Source: Lutraria lutraria (taxonomy: Eukaryota > Mollusca > Bivalvia > Venerida > Mactridae). From it: 64,000 nt of DNA. Positions 33,396-47,594 of the stretch are shown here, one piece after another; position 1 is the first letter of the stretch; each line of letters starts with the position of its first letter. A program made the position numbers and the translations under genes. The notes beneath the pieces are model-generated. The model was given only the letters and a program-made list of their open reading frames with translations. It searched no databases and was not told the DNA's origin. The DNA lies in the NCBI GenBank assembly GCA_964023205.1, contig OZ026847.1, positions 3,408,819 to 3,472,818 of the forward strand. The letters are read 5' to 3'.

Positions 33396-35020
33396 AAAGT
33401 TGAATCTCGAAGAATGTCAGTAGTGTCCACAAACAGATTATAAACTACCATCGTTTGAAAATGCGTCCAAAGTTTACATAGTGGATGTCATCTAAGATAT
33501 GTTTTCTGTACTGCTGACATTATTGCATGCGTTTTAGAATTTAGTATTGTTACATTTAGCATCACTCCAATTATTAGGAAAACTCATTAATGCGGTACTG
33601 AAGTTTTTGTATACATTATTCTGGATTCCATTGATTAATATAACAGGAAAATAACGCACCTAGTTTGGCTGTGATTCAAGTATTTGGCCAACACCTAACA
33701 TCGTGATATACTAGTATTCAAATATGAGGACAATTGCCTCTTGCATGGTACAAGTACTGTAGTGGAGATGTTTGAAAAAAACCCGTCGAATTACAAAGGG
33801 GTACACCCCGGGGTTATTTCTACGAAAAAAGCGCTATATAAATATGGTATAATAATAATTTCAACATGAGATATTTCATGCTATAAGTGTACCATGATGT
33901 AGATATATGGCAAATTTGACGTGATGCTCGTCTTTAGTTCCGTGTGGATTATCAATTTATTCAGTGAATATTTCCAAGAAATTCAGCCATCAATGCACAA
34001 CAAAATACCAGGAAATGAAAATAGCTGATTAGCTCTATTAGGCTTATATAGAACTTGATATTGTCAAGACATTGTAAACTGATACCACAGGTATCTTGCA
34101 TAACTCAGAAAATTATAACTTCTAAGTTTTTACATCCAAAACATTGTAATAATATTTGCGCGTCCTTGAATGGCCCGTAATTCAGACAGACTCATTATCT
34201 CTGATAGCAATAGCGTTTGGAATTTGTATAAAAGGCAGGTACTAACTTAATGACCAAGTCACATCCGTGCTTTCACTGAAAATCAATGTTATTATCTAAA
34301 CGAACAATTGTATCGTTGATAAAACCCGATTTCTCCTTCAAGGTCCTTGACATTCAGAGTACTTCCTGGTCACAGTAACAATACTAGTAATTATATTTCG
34401 CACTTACCCATTACATAATTACTTTACACACCTTCTTCTTTGTTTGTGATAGGTCAAGACCTGTATTATCAAAAGAATTTCGTGCGCGGGTCTGTTTCCT
34501 GCACTTGACCAGGTCTAGAATCGTAAGAAGCCAGACCTGGCCACGTGCGCAATTATTAATATAAACGCTTTAAGAATTTATTGTTTGTATAAACAATGTG
34601 TATGCTCTATGATTATATAAGCATGAGCAATCACAAATTTGCCAGTCGAGTATACTTGAACTAATGATGGAGAAAATACCTTAAATGTGTCATATATACA
34701 TGATATAACAAACCAAACAGCAATTTTAGTTAGATCATTTAATTTTAAGTATACCGCAATGGCACATACAAGGCTGACGAAAACGCAAAACAATTCCTTC
34801 TTTGTTAGATGTCGGTTTTATTAAAAGAAAATGTTTGAGTACACGTGAAACTTCCGATCATAGTTGAAACATTAGCAATATCAGGCTAGAAATGTGACCA
34901 GATGCCACGAATACCTCCACTAAGCGCTAAGTCAAAGGGGACATAACTCCTGTGAAATGTTTGGTCGAACTTGACATGTATTTTATTATCACACACCTAC
35001 ATGTAGAAAATGAAAACATT
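33396..35020. other. No supported gene; SINE-like tail at 33775-33860
   Basis: 33775-33860 reads ggggtacaccccggggtt and aaagcgctatataaatatgg followed by ataataataat, the style of a SINE 3' end. The rest is anonymous. Confidence 0.45.
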
Positions 35021-35320
35021 CTTATTTATTTAGTTATTTCATCGGATTTAACGCTATTTTCAACATAACACCAGTTATATCGTAGCGGATAGTCATCCTA
35101 ACCAGCTTCGATCCCTGGATTTATCTAGACTTAATACCATTTTATCCGTAAGGTACTGCCAAGCTAGTAAAGCTACCCCACATAATCCAGAGGTGGTTGA
35201 CAATTCAAAATGGGATGTTATATCTTAATTTGTCATTGACAGTGCGAGTCTCGCTCAGGGTTCGACCTCACAACTTCTTAATCAGTAGACGAACGCTCTA
35301 ACTACTGAGATTACCGGGCG
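35021..35320 (-). mobile_element. tRNA-derived SINE, family 1
   Basis: On - the head CCCGCCCGGTAATCTCAGTA then GTTAGAGCGTTCGTCTACTG and B box GTGAGGTCGAACCC is a clear tRNA derivative. The body and A-rich tail match 6778-7060. Confidence 0.85.
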
Positions 35321-35322
35321 GG

Positions 35323-36074
35323 CTTATATGAAATAAATCCATGAATTATTTGTTGAGATCAAAATTTGAACGAACGGAAGGACGGACGGGGTGTCACTTT
35401 ATGTCCTACCGCCATATCGAATGGCGGGGCATGAAAAGAACTCATGGCAACATATTATTCTTTGCCAATAAAATCGACGTTTTATCGACAATACATTTTT
35501 GGCACATTTTGATCCAAAGTTTGACTATATTTTGCTTCTAAAAGAATAAGAATTTAATCTTTCCAACCAAATGTACACTTTCCCTTTCCTGTCAGTATAG
35601 AATAATTCTATTTAAGATATACTTATAAGTTATAACAGTATACAAAGTTGCAACATGTACATCTGGTGACAAAAACCTTCAACTTACTACACTGTACATG
35701 TAGTAGTTTTTGCTGCAATTACATACATTGTTCAGACAGACACAGGCACCTCAGGTATACAGAAATGGATAATACAAGCATGGACGCAATAAATGGAGAC
35801 ATCAATGTATCCGTGGATAGATAAGCCACGTGACACTTTTATTACACAATAATCTAAAAACACAACCATTATGAACATTATATTCACTGACAGGAAATGA
35901 ATTCAATGCCGATACTGATGGTTTCAAATTGATAAAAGACACCACATTGTTTGCTCTGTAAATGACTAAAGGTATAGAGTATTATGCCAATCAACTTTGA
36001 ATAAATGGTAAATGAATAAAAGACACCAATAAAATATTTTCGGCAGTAACAAAGACTTGCATAAATATATATAT
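35323..36074. other. No supported gene
   Basis: The + open frame 35341-35541 includes a gaacggaaggacggacgggg repeat-like phrase and is not convincing. Confidence 0.4.
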
Positions 36075-36233
36075 ACCGGTAAACGAAGGCCACCCTTGAG
36101 AAAGACACAATGTGGCCTTTATTTACAGATAATTTTTATTCGGTTCAAAATAATTAAAGACTGTTTGTAAAAGAATAGCATTCATTCACAGTGTGTCCTT
36201 TAATCGGAGGTGGCCACTAACACAGGTATGACT
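36075..36233 (-). mobile_element. TA-type MITE family A
   Basis: Phrases gaaggccacccttgagaaag, atgtggcctttatttac and aatcggaggtggccactaac mark family A. Confidence 0.75.
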
Positions 36234-37121
36234 TTACATGTATATGAAGTTCTCAGATACTTTCAGGAACTTTCATTCATGTGTTGCACAGTTCACATCC
36301 AATGCCACTTATACAACATAATTATAAAACATTCACAAAGCAACAGCTGGTGTAGTAAAGTTTACAAATTCATTCATTAAATATTAATTCCCACGATATG
36401 CGCGTTATTACATGTGAACTTTTATCATTCATACAATCTAGATAGTACCGTAAACCCAGCTCTTTAAAACCGATATAAATTTCCACATAACATGTCAATT
36501 TCTTGGCATGTATGTAAACGTAATTCCAGAATCCCAGCAATAAGCAATACGGCCTGTCGTCCTACGCAAATTAAAACATTAACAATAATTTAAACGAATA
36601 ATTACATATTAACGCAGTCAACTCACAAAAACTAGAAGAGATTGCTGCCGTCCTACCTCGCAACAGTGTGAAGCCACTGACCGTATACTAATGTAATTGA
36701 CCATATACAAATACACGTATACTATCGCGATTCAACTGTATAATATATAAACATGTTGGATTCGAACATATTCGAATATCATAAATTAGATTCGTTCGCG
36801 GTCTTACAATGTACTCGTATCTATAGAATCTCTTTCATCAAAGAACATACCACTCAGACTAGAGGTTCAAACGACATTAATGACAAGAACCGAAGTGTTT
36901 CTTTGAGATAATCGAAATATATGAAGTCATTTAGATAAAACGATGAATTCTTACTTTTTAAGTATTCATGGGTTCAATATAGCAAATAAATATCCTACAA
37001 ATAAAATAGCCATCATAGTCGGGATAATTTTAATAGAATACATATATGTACCCAAACACCCGTAGTCACCATCAACATTTTGTACAACAACCTGCTGAAC
37101 AGCAATAAGCTAAATCAACTA
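36234..37121. other. No gene seen
   Basis: Anonymous AT-rich sequence. Confidence 0.4.
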
Positions 37122-37300
37122 CAGAACAACCTCTCAAAACAACACCCTATGGGAGTAGCACACTTAATAGTGTTGTTGTTGAGAGGTTGTTGCTCTATAG
37201 AGGTTAAATTAACTGATAAATCGTGCAGGAGGAAAATATGATGATGTTGTTGAAGGGAGGTTGTTGCTCAAGAGATGACCACACTGGAGAGGTTGTACTG
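37122..37300. mobile_element. TA-type MITE family B
   Basis: CAGAACAACCTCTC at the left and GGAGAGGTTGTACTG at the right, TA on both sides; the interior has gttgttgttgagaggttgtt. Confidence 0.82.
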
Positions 37301-38515
37301 TAAATACAAATAATGAAGTCGTCCATATGAAAGACATTGAATTCTGTTCAAATTGTGATGTAATTAATTGGTCTAACTGAAGCTTTAATGGAAAATCCAC
37401 CGGTCAGTAACAAATTGAAACACGTGTCCATTCGATTCTGCTCAATCAAAAATAATCTGATAAAATACAACTCGATTTCCATCGCCACATAGTTTTATTT
37501 GTATACTGTTGTTGTTACATGTATATTTATATATGAAGACGAGTAGCTTTATTCTTAAAGCAATTAATAGATATTCTGTTCTGTTCCGTTCTGTTTATAC
37601 TGTGATAAAAGAACCAATAAGATTAGTCTGAGTTTTCTTATTTTCAAAACAATACAGCACTAAATCTAACATCATGTCAGAGTTGTTTACCGCATTGCAT
37701 GCGCGGCACCAATGGTGTTCAGAAAGACTTTTGATCAACAACACTGATTAGCTGTACTGAATATGCATACCCAACAGAGTATGTTACTTTTTGTTTGTAT
37801 GCAATATTTAGCCATATGATATGAATTAATCACACCATTGCGTGCACTGAAACTTTGATTTCCTCGGAGGATCGCAACAAAAGAGAGGAACATAAAGAAT
37901 ACGGAAGGAAACCAAGTATAATACTGGCAATTATTTAGCAATTTATGAATATTCCACGAAAAGCCAGTTTGTTTGTAAATCTATATAATGAAGAAACCGG
38001 ATGAATAAGAAACAAATTTGAGAAGACACCTGAGGCACTCGTAGAGATTGGTTTATTTGTTTACGACAGAGAAGTTGTGATAATAACCTCGAGTTTACTG
38101 TACTGAACAGAACAGAGTTCATAATGTGTAACGAAAGCACAAAGTATCTTTTTACAAACATGCAAATAACAATGACACAGCCATCTAAATAATTATACAA
38201 ACCTCAATACTGAGTGGACTATATTGGACAAACATGAACATGTCGGGATAATGACCGTGTAAAGGTCTGTAATTCACTGGGTTAAACACTCATTCGAATA
38301 ATTGAATTAGGGCGCTGGAAAAGCGCAGGGAAAATCAAAGATTTATTCTCGCTTGTTTTTTAAGCCTATGAAGTATTTACTTTGCGATGCAGAGCTTTGT
38401 TCCATAGTTATTCCTTTCAAATCGTATTATTTTCGTATCGGTTATACGTTATTCTTTGAGTGCAGTAATATGTTGCATAAAGTTTCAGTGAAATATGAAC
38501 AGTAACTGATTTACA
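37301..38515. other. No supported gene
   Basis: Several short open frames on - (37735-38200) without splice signals or family features. Confidence 0.4.
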
Positions 38516-38656
38516 GTTTGTCCTAATTTCTGTAAATACAGAAAAAATAAGTGACTGATTTTCTCCATACCAGGTTTCTGGCACATTTTACGCGATCTAT
38601 TTTACAAATATTCAACGAAATGCGGACATTTCATTGGACAAGAAATTAGGACAAAC
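38516..38656. mobile_element. Small MITE with GTTTGTCCTAATTTCT ends
   Basis: The 16-base ends are perfect inverses around a 109 base interior. No clear target duplication. Confidence 0.75.
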
Positions 38657-39985
38657 AATAAAGTCTGGATGTAATTCATAAAGAGAATTAGAAATAAATA
38701 TTTGATAAGCATTTGTCAGACATCAGTGTGATTCCAAACACGACTCTACCAGTTGTAATGAAATCATTTCACGGAAGAAATTTGTAAATCAGAAAACGCT
38801 GATTAAAACAAATCTCAAAGATACCACGAAAATATCGTTTGAACTAAATCGTAAAGGAATTTGTTAAGTACAAGAAATATAGTATTATTCTTTTAATTGA
38901 AAAGAATAATAACAAATACACAATGGTTGACACGATGTCTAGCTAAATGTCATATGAATCGTGTTGTCGTTTTTTTGCACAGATCCGTACAAGATGTAAA
39001 TGTGGTCGTGATTTTGGGCATGTACGAGGGCCGTCCCTAAAGTATGAGTAAAAGAAAAGTCTACATACTTGAGAGACAGCCCTCGCTCGACTTAATCGAG
39101 TTTGAAGTTTTCAGTAACAGTGTAATGGGTTTAGAAATGGGGAAAATCGCTAATTTAGAAGTTTTCAGGGAATTAATTAATTGATTAACTAATTTCGTTC
39201 ATGTGATAATGAAGTCATCCATGTAGAAATTAATTTCGTTTAATGGATGTCCTCTGAAATGCAATTTAAACATTATAAGAAGCCGTGAGACGCAAAATCA
39301 GCGATATCTTGAATTGATCGTAAATATGAAATTTGTCAAATTTCCGGAATATAAGTTGCTACGTCTATACTCCAAATTATAATTATGCACAGGATAGATC
39401 TCTCATAACTGTTATCACAGTAATTTGGAGGTGAGCGCAGCGGGTCGTAAAATTTCATATTCAACAGTTACGAGAGATCTGACTTAGAACACTGGTAATA
39501 CTGTATGTTTTTACAACGGCTAACTGTGATCTACATGATTTAACAAACACTATGTCTGTGCTGTGATTGGTCAGTTGGAGTCAACTGTGGTCTAAGTTTA
39601 TATATCAAACTTTGTTTTGTCAAGTTGATCATTCAAGCATCATACAATTATGCCATTGCAAAAAAATGAAACACATGATGTTCATTGAAACATATATATT
39701 ATATATACATGTATATATTATATACAAAATTATGTATAATGAAAAAAAAATTAAATAAATAAAAAGAATGTTATTTTTCATTATTAATTTGCTTGACTCG
39801 GATATATTTTTTAACATTTTATACATTATAAAGATTTGTATGTACGGATTACTGAAACATTAAGCATGTGGTCCTTATCAAATATGAGCAGTATAATTAT
39901 TTCTCTGTATAAAATTAATAAAATCCTTCATATAACCGACAGCTAAATATACTGTTTGTTTTCATATGATTGCTTTAATTACCTA
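38657..39985. other. No supported gene; inverted pair at 39396-39480
   Basis: AGATCTCTCATAACTGTT (39396) is repeated inverted with one change at 39463-39480, enclosing a 49 base loop. 39690-39725 is an AT microsatellite. Confidence 0.5.
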
Positions 39986-40319
39986 TGGTGGCTGATTTAC
40001 GCCATGTCGTATTTTCGCTTATTCGCCACAACAACGACGATGTGACTGTTGTATCTTCGTGTTTTCGCATTTTCACGTTGTCGTGGCGTAAAAAGCGAAA
40101 ATATGACAGATGAAGGGCAACAATACGATACCAAAAATGTGTCGCGATTTCGCCTTTCATCTGTCGTATCTTTTTTTTTTTTTTTTTTCGTGGCGAAAAT
40201 ATAACAATGCGAAAACACGACAAAGTCGACTTTTTCACATTGTTACAGTTTCGCATTGTTGCATTTTGTATTGTTGCGGTGAAAAAGCGAAAATACGACA
40301 TGGCATAAACCAGCCACCA
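39986..40319. mobile_element. MITE with TGGTGGCTG ends and TA duplication
   Basis: The left end TGGTGGCTGATTTACGCCAT, then GTCGTATTTTCGC; the right end is its inverse with few changes. TA flanks both ends. The interior repeats words such as gcgaaaatacgaca in both orientations and has an 18-base T run. The open frames on both strands (39975-40418) come from this palindromic structure and are not genes. Confidence 0.85.
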
Positions 40320-41391
40320 TATTTTACCTGTACTCTCCGGTACCAAATGCTGAAGAGCTTATTGGTGCATTCTCTGATATTTCACACGTTATGCAACATA
40401 TCTAATACGTTCATATAACCTAGAACAACCAAGTGTTAGGAAAACTCATTAGCACATTTTAAGAATTTTTGTACAGCATATCCTTCTGATCGATTGCACC
40501 AGAAGATCATGATGAGAAAATGAGATTTATTTATGAATATGAACAATTGCTTTTCTCCAGTTTATTTAGCCATTGTTTCATAATCAGCCTGGGAGGGGCG
40601 AATACTTAGTATATGTTGCATTGTGTTTACTCGGATACAATGTATGTTTCTATTATAGATATATACATAAAACTATATTAGAATAACAAGATACTGACTC
40701 AAGTATCAGTACATGTATAGTAAATGAAGATACTTCCTCTTTTTTGTTTAAGATATCTATCCAGGCCTTGGAGAAGCAATTTTAGATTGAGGGACGGGGC
40801 TAATTTGAGATTTTGTCTATCAACAGAGATGAAGGGGGGTGGGATCAGTTGTCGTCCCCTTAATAACCATTAAAATAATTTACTGGGAGGGGAAGGGGGG
40901 GGGAGGCCTCAGTCTCTAGCCTCCCGATTCCTACGTTCTGCTATCTGAGAAGACACGCACGATGCATTCACTAATCACGTTCACAAATGTAAAACACTAG
41001 GTAACATATGGGTTATGCGTAACTCTTCATCAATAAAAATAATGATGCTCAACTTCTTCCATCGACACTGACATGTTTTGTTAAGATTAGCAAAGATTTA
41101 TTTTGAGTTAAGATTATTATCTTATTTGACACGATTGAGGAACGAACTATTCATCTTTAATTTCTTACGTAACACAGACAAGTGTTAACTTCTATACGGT
41201 GCTTATACTGTTAATATTTTATTTCTTTTGTACGACGTATTAAGTTATAGACTGTAATCAATTGATTGATATGGGAGAAATATTTTTTGTATTCTTAGAT
41301 TTGTTATTTTAACAGAGACTTGTTGAAAATACCTTTTATATGCCATTTTGTTCACCTATAGTTGTTTCAAAGGATGTTTGCTACCTTTGTC
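40320..41391. other. No gene seen; G-rich tract at 40884-40906
   Basis: The tract GGGAGGGGAAGGGGGGGGG fits a four-run G-quadruplex pattern. The rest is anonymous. Confidence 0.5.
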
Positions 41392-44300
41392 ATATCACGT
41401 ACGACCCACAGGGAACTAGCATGTTGAAGTGATACTAGTCTCCATATTATATGACACACAGTGGACTAGCATGTTGAAGAGATACTAGTCTCTATAGCAT
41501 ATGACACACAGTGGACTAGCACGTTGAAGTGATACTATTTCCTCATATCATATGACGCACAAGAAACTAGCACGTTGAAGTGATACTAGTCTCCATATTA
41601 TATGACACACAGTGGACTAGCACGTTGAAGGGATACTAGTCTCATATCATATGACACACAGTGGACTAGCATGTTGAAGAGATACTAGTCTCTATAGCAT
41701 ATGACACACAGTGGACTAGCATGTTGAAGTGATACTATTTCCTCATATCATATGACGCACAAGAAACTAGCATGTTGAGGTGATACTAGTCTCATAACAT
41801 ATAACACACAGTGGACTACCTTGTTGAAGGGATACTAGTCTCATATCATATGACACACAGTGGACTAGCACGTTGAATTGATACTAGTTTCAATATCATA
41901 TGACACACAGTGAACTAGCACGTTGAAGTGATACTAGTTTCCATATCATATGACACACAGTGAACTAGCACGTTGAAGTGATACTAGTTTCCATATCATA
42001 TGACACACAGTGGACTAGCATGTTGAAGTGATACTAGTTTCCATATCATATGACACACAGTGGACTAGCACGTTGAAGTGATACTAGTTTCCATATCATA
42101 TGACACACAGTGAACTAGCACGTTGAAGTGATACTAGTTTCCATATCATATGACACACAGTGAACTAGCACGTTGAAAAGATACTAGTCTCCATATCATA
42201 TGACACTCAGGGAACTAGCACGTTGAAAAGATACTAGTCTCATATCATATGACACTCAGGGAACTAGCACGTTGAAAAGATACTAGTCTCATATCATATG
42301 ACACTCAGGGAACTAGCACGTTGAAAAGATACTAGTCTCATATCATATGACACACAGTGGACTAGCACGTTGAAGTGATACTAGTTTCCATATCATATGA
42401 CACTCAGGGAACTAGCACGTTGAAAAGATACTAGTCTCCATATCATATGACACTCAGGGAACTAGCACGTTGAAAAGATACTAGTCTCATATCATATGAC
42501 ACTCAGGGAACTAGCACGTTGAAAAGATACTAGTCTCATATCATATGACACACAGTGGACTAGCACGTTGAAAAGATACTAGTCTCCATATCATATGACA
42601 CTCAGGGAACTAGCACGTTGAAGTGATACTAGTCTCATATCATATGACACTCAGGGAACTAGCACGTTGAATTGATACTAGTCTCCATATCATATGACAC
42701 TCAGGGAACTAGCACGTTGAAGGGATACTAGTCTCATATCATATGACACACAGTGGACTAGCACGTTGAAGTGATACTAGTCTCATATCATATGACACTC
42801 AGGGAACTAGCATGTTGAAGGGATACTAGTCTCATATCATATGACACACAGTGGACTAGCACGTTGAAGGGATACTAGTCTCCATATCATATGACACACA
42901 GTGGACTAGCACGTTGAAGGGATACTAGTCTCATATCATATGACACACAGTGGACTAGCACGTTGAAAAGATACTAGTCTCCATATCATATGACACTCAG
43001 GGAACTAGCACGTTGAAGGGATACTAGTCTCATATCATATGACACACAGTGGACTAGCACGTTGAAGTGATACTAGTCTCCATATCATATGACACTCAGG
43101 GAACTAGCACGTTGAAGGGATACTAGTCTCATATCATATGACACACAGTGGACTAGCACGTTGAAGTGATACTAGTCTCATATCATATGACACTCAGGGA
43201 ACTAGCACGTTGAAAAGATACTAGTCTCCATATCATATGACACTCAGGGAACTAGCACGTTGAAGTGATACTAGTCTCATATCATATGACACTCAGGGAA
43301 CTAGCACGTTGAAAAGATACTAGTCTCCATATCATATGACACTCAGGGAACTAGCACGTTGAAAAGATACTAGTCTCATATCATATGACACTCAGGGAAC
43401 TAGCACGTTGAAAAGATACTAGTCTCCATATCATATGACACACAGTGGACTAGCACGTTGAAAAGATACTAGTCTCATATCATATGACACTCAGGGAACT
43501 AGCACGTTGAAGTGATACTAGTCTCATATCATATGACACTCAGGGAACTAGCACGTTGAAGGGATACTAGTCTCCATATCATATGACGCACAGTGGACTA
43601 GCACGTTGAAGTGATACTAGTCTCCATATCATATGACACACAGTGGACTAGCACGTTGAAGGGATACTAGTCTCATATCATATGACACTCAGGGAACTAG
43701 CACGTTGAAGGGATACTAGTCTCCATATCATATGACGCACAGTGGACTAGCACGTTGAAGTGATACTAGTCTCCATATCATATGACACACAGTGGACTAG
43801 CACGTTGAAGGGATACTAGTCTCCATATCATATGACGCACAGGGAACTAGCACGTTGAAGTGATACTAGTCTCATATCATATGACACTCAGGGAACTAGC
43901 ACGTTGAAGGGATACTAGTCTCCATATCATATGACGCACAGTGGACTAGCACGTTGAAGTGATACTAGTCTCCATATCATATGACGCACAGTGGACTAGC
44001 ACGTTGAAGGGATACTAGTCTCCATATCATATGACACACAGTGGACTAGCATGTTGAAGTGATACTAGTCTCATATCATATGACACTCAGGGAACTAGCA
44101 CGTTGAAGTGATACTAGTCTCCATATCATATGACACACAGTGGACTAGCATGTTGAAGTGATACTAGTCTCATATCATATGACACTCAGGGAACTAGCAC
44201 GTTGAAAAGATACTAGTCTCCATATCATATGACGCACAGTGGACTAGCACGTTGAAGTGATACTAGTCTCCATATCATATGACACACAGTGGACTAGCAC

Positions 44301-46710
44301 GTTGAAGTGATACTAGTCTCATATCATATGACACTCAGGGAACTAGCACGTTGAAGTGATACTAGTCTCCATATCATATGACACACAGTGGACTAGCACG
44401 TTGAAGTGATACTAGTCTCATATCATATGACACTCAGGGAACTAGCACGTTGAAAAGATACTAGTCTCCATATCATATGACACTCAGGGAACTAGCACGT
44501 TGAAGTGATACTAGTCTCATATCATATGACACTCAGGGAACTAGCACGTTGAAAAGATACTAGTCTCCATATCATATGACACTCAGGGAACTAGCACGTT
44601 GAAAAGATACTAGTCTCCATATCATATGACACTCAGGGAACTAGCACGTTGAAGTGATACTAGTCTCATAGCATATGACACTCAGGGAACTAGCACGTTG
44701 AAAAGATACTAGTCTCCATATCATATGACACTCAGGGAACTAGCACGTTGAAAAGATACTAGTCTCATATCATATGACACTCAGGGAACTAGCACGTTGA
44801 AAAGATACTAGTCTCCATATCATATGACACACAGTGGACTAGCACGTTGAAGTGATACTAGTCTCCATAGCATATGACACTCAGGGAACTAGCACGTTGA
44901 AGTGATACTAGTCTCCATATCATATGACACACAGGAAACTAGCACGTTGAAGTGATACTAGTCTCCATATCATATGACACTCAGGGAACTAGCACGTTGA
45001 AGTGATACTAGTCTCCATATCATATGACACACAGGAAACTAGCACGTTGAAGTGATACTAGTCTCCATATCATATGACAGTCAGTGGAAAAACACGTTGA
45101 AGGTATACTAGTCTCCATATCATATGACGCACAGTGGACTAGCACGTTGAAGGGATACTAGTCTCCATATCATATGACACACAGTGGACTAGCATGTTGA
45201 AGTGATACTAGTCTCATATCATATGACACTCAGGGAACTAGCACGTTGAAGTGATACTAGTCTCCATATCATATGACACACAGTGGACTAGCATGTTGAA
45301 GTGATACTAGTCTCATATCATATGACACTCAGGGAACTAGCACGTTGAAAAGATACTAGTCTCCATATCATATGACGCACAGTGGACTAGCACGTTGAAG
45401 TGATACTAGTCTCCATATCATATGACACACAGTGGACTAGCACGTTGAAGTGATACTAGTCTCATATCATATGACACTCAGGGAACTAGCACGTTGAAGT
45501 GATACTAGTCTCCATATCATATGACACACAGTGGACTAGCACGTTGAAGTGATACTAGTCTCATATCATATGACACTCAGGGAACTAGCACGTTGAAAAG
45601 ATACTAGTCTCCATATCATATGACACTCAGGGAACTAGCACGTTGAAGTGATACTAGTCTCATATCATATGACACTCAGGGAACTAGCACGTTGAAAAGA
45701 TACTAGTCTCCATATCATATGACACTCAGGGAACTAGCACGTTGAAAAGATACTAGTCTCATATCATATGACACTCAGGGAACTAGCACGTTGAAAAGAT
45801 ACTAGTCTCCATATCATATGACACACAGTGGACTAGCACGTTGAAGTGATACTAGTCTCCATAGCATATGACACTCAGGGAACTAGCACGTTGAAGTGAT
45901 ACTAGTCTCCATATCATATGACACACAGGAAACTAGCACGTTGAAGTGATACTAGTCTCCATATCATATGACACTCAGGGAACTAGCACGTTGAAGTGAT
46001 ACTAGTCTCCATATCATATGACACACAGGAAACTAGCACGTTGAAGTGATACTAGTCTCCATATCATATGACAGTCAGTGGAAAAACACGTTGAAGGTAT
46101 ACTAGTCTCCATATCATATGACACACAGGAAACTAGCACGTTGAAGTGATACTAGTCTCCATAGCATATGACACACAGGAAACTAGCACGTTGAAGTGAT
46201 ACTAGTCTCCATATCATATGACAGTCAGTGGAAAAACACGTTGAAGGTATACTAGTCTCCATATCATATGACACACAGGAAACTAGCACGTTGAAGTGAT
46301 ACTAGTCTCCATAGCATATGACACACAGTGGACTAGCACGTTGAAGTGATACTAGTCTCCATATCATATGACACACAGGGAACTAGCACGTTGAAGTGAT
46401 ACTAGTCTCCATATCATATGACAGTCAGTGGAAAAACACGTTGAAGGTATACTAGTCTCCATATCATATGACACACAGGAAACTAGCACGTTGAAGGGAT
46501 ACTAGCCTCCATATCATAATTTTATGACACACAGGAAACTAGCACGTTGAAGGGATACTAGCCTCCATATCATATGACCCAGAGTGGACTAGCACGTTGA
46601 AGGGATACTAGTCTCCATATCATATAACACACAGTGGACTAGCACGTTGAAGGTATACTAGCCTCCATATCATATGACCCACGGGAAACTAGCACGTTGA
46701 AGTGATACTA
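41392..46710. repeat. 5.3 kb satellite, 50 bp unit, about 107 copies
   Basis: The unit reads actagcacgttgaagtgata, then ctagtctccatatcatatga, then cacacagtgg. It is 50 bp, or 49 when ctcatatc replaces ctccatatc. Variants fall into classes: cacacagtggac or cactcagggaac, and gaagtgata, gaaaagata or gaagggata. A higher-order repeat is visible from 43980. Edge units (41392-41900 and after 46500) are more diverged than the centre, as expected of array homogenisation. No transcript or protein signal. Confidence 0.97.
43980..46110. repeat. 1,143 bp higher-order repeat within satellite
   Basis: The order of unit variants from 43980 recurs from 45121 with an offset of 1,143 bp (for example the pair at 44041/45184 and 44221/45364). 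Further in, the rare variant gacagtcagtggaaaaacac at about 45078 recurs at about 46071, an offset of 993, which is three units (150 bp) less. So the second copy lost three units. Confidence 0.8.
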
Positions 46711-47412
46711 ATTCTCCCTTTGATCGACCGCTAATGATTCTTATTAGAAAAAAATGTACAATGTTTTTTTGAAAATTATTTAATAAGCTTTATTTCCTAT
46801 AAACCAGAACCACAAGGAAAAAATCTTTGCTTTGTGAATAAGCGATCAGACCACATCTCGGAGAAAATCAATGTTATTACTTAATCCACCATTCAGCGTA
46901 TGATGGTATTTTCTTCATGGCATGACAATGGACATCGGAACTGTCTCCAGTCAAATACAATCATTTCATACGCAGTCACAATATAACACAATCACATACA
47001 ACGACATAGCACTTGTAGTGATTGTCTAGACAAACCTTCTCAAAATATAGATGACTGCTTTACAGGAAATCTTGATATGAGTGTATAGATAAAGGCATCT
47101 AGAGAGAAGTAATGCAAGTTAAAAAAATATTCCACAGTGAAAATTGATGGCACCTGTTGAGAACAAACTGTATGCAAGAGCAAATGTTCAGACGTAAATA
47201 GCATAATAACGCATCATTTCATTACTTAACTTGATGAGTCGCAGAGTATGTGATAGTTAGGGTATGAATTTAATGGACTTCTTTTGAAATAATGTACCTT
47301 ACACAATGTCGTCTATATAGTGTTTCGCAAAATATATTTGTCTAATTTTTATTTTAGGACTACCTATTTCTCTCCGTCTATTTTATTATAGAACTGCACA
47401 AATATCATCATA
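46711..47412. other. No gene seen
   Basis: Anonymous AT-rich sequence after the satellite. Confidence 0.4.
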
Positions 47413-47594
47413 CAATCAACCACGTGTTAGCGACCACCTTCGAATACAGACCATCCTGTGAATATTAAATGGCCATTCCTTTAGAAACCGACGTTGATTA
47501 CTTTGAACAAAATGACCTCCGAATAAAGTACACCGGACAATAAAGACCACATCATGTTTTTTCCAAGGGTGGCATTTGTTCACAGGTTTGACTG
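47413..47594 (+). mobile_element. TA-type MITE family A
   Basis: CAATCAACCACGTGTTAGCG at the left and cacaggtttgactg at the right, with TA on each side, and the internal cctccgaataaag phrase. Confidence 0.8.

Noticed and set aside
39975..40418. Overlapping 102 and 123 codon frames on opposite strands
   Set aside because: They come from the palindromic MITE at 39986-40319.
41392..46710. CRISPR-like regular array
   Set aside because: Units are contiguous with no unique spacers and the genome is eukaryotic; it is a satellite.
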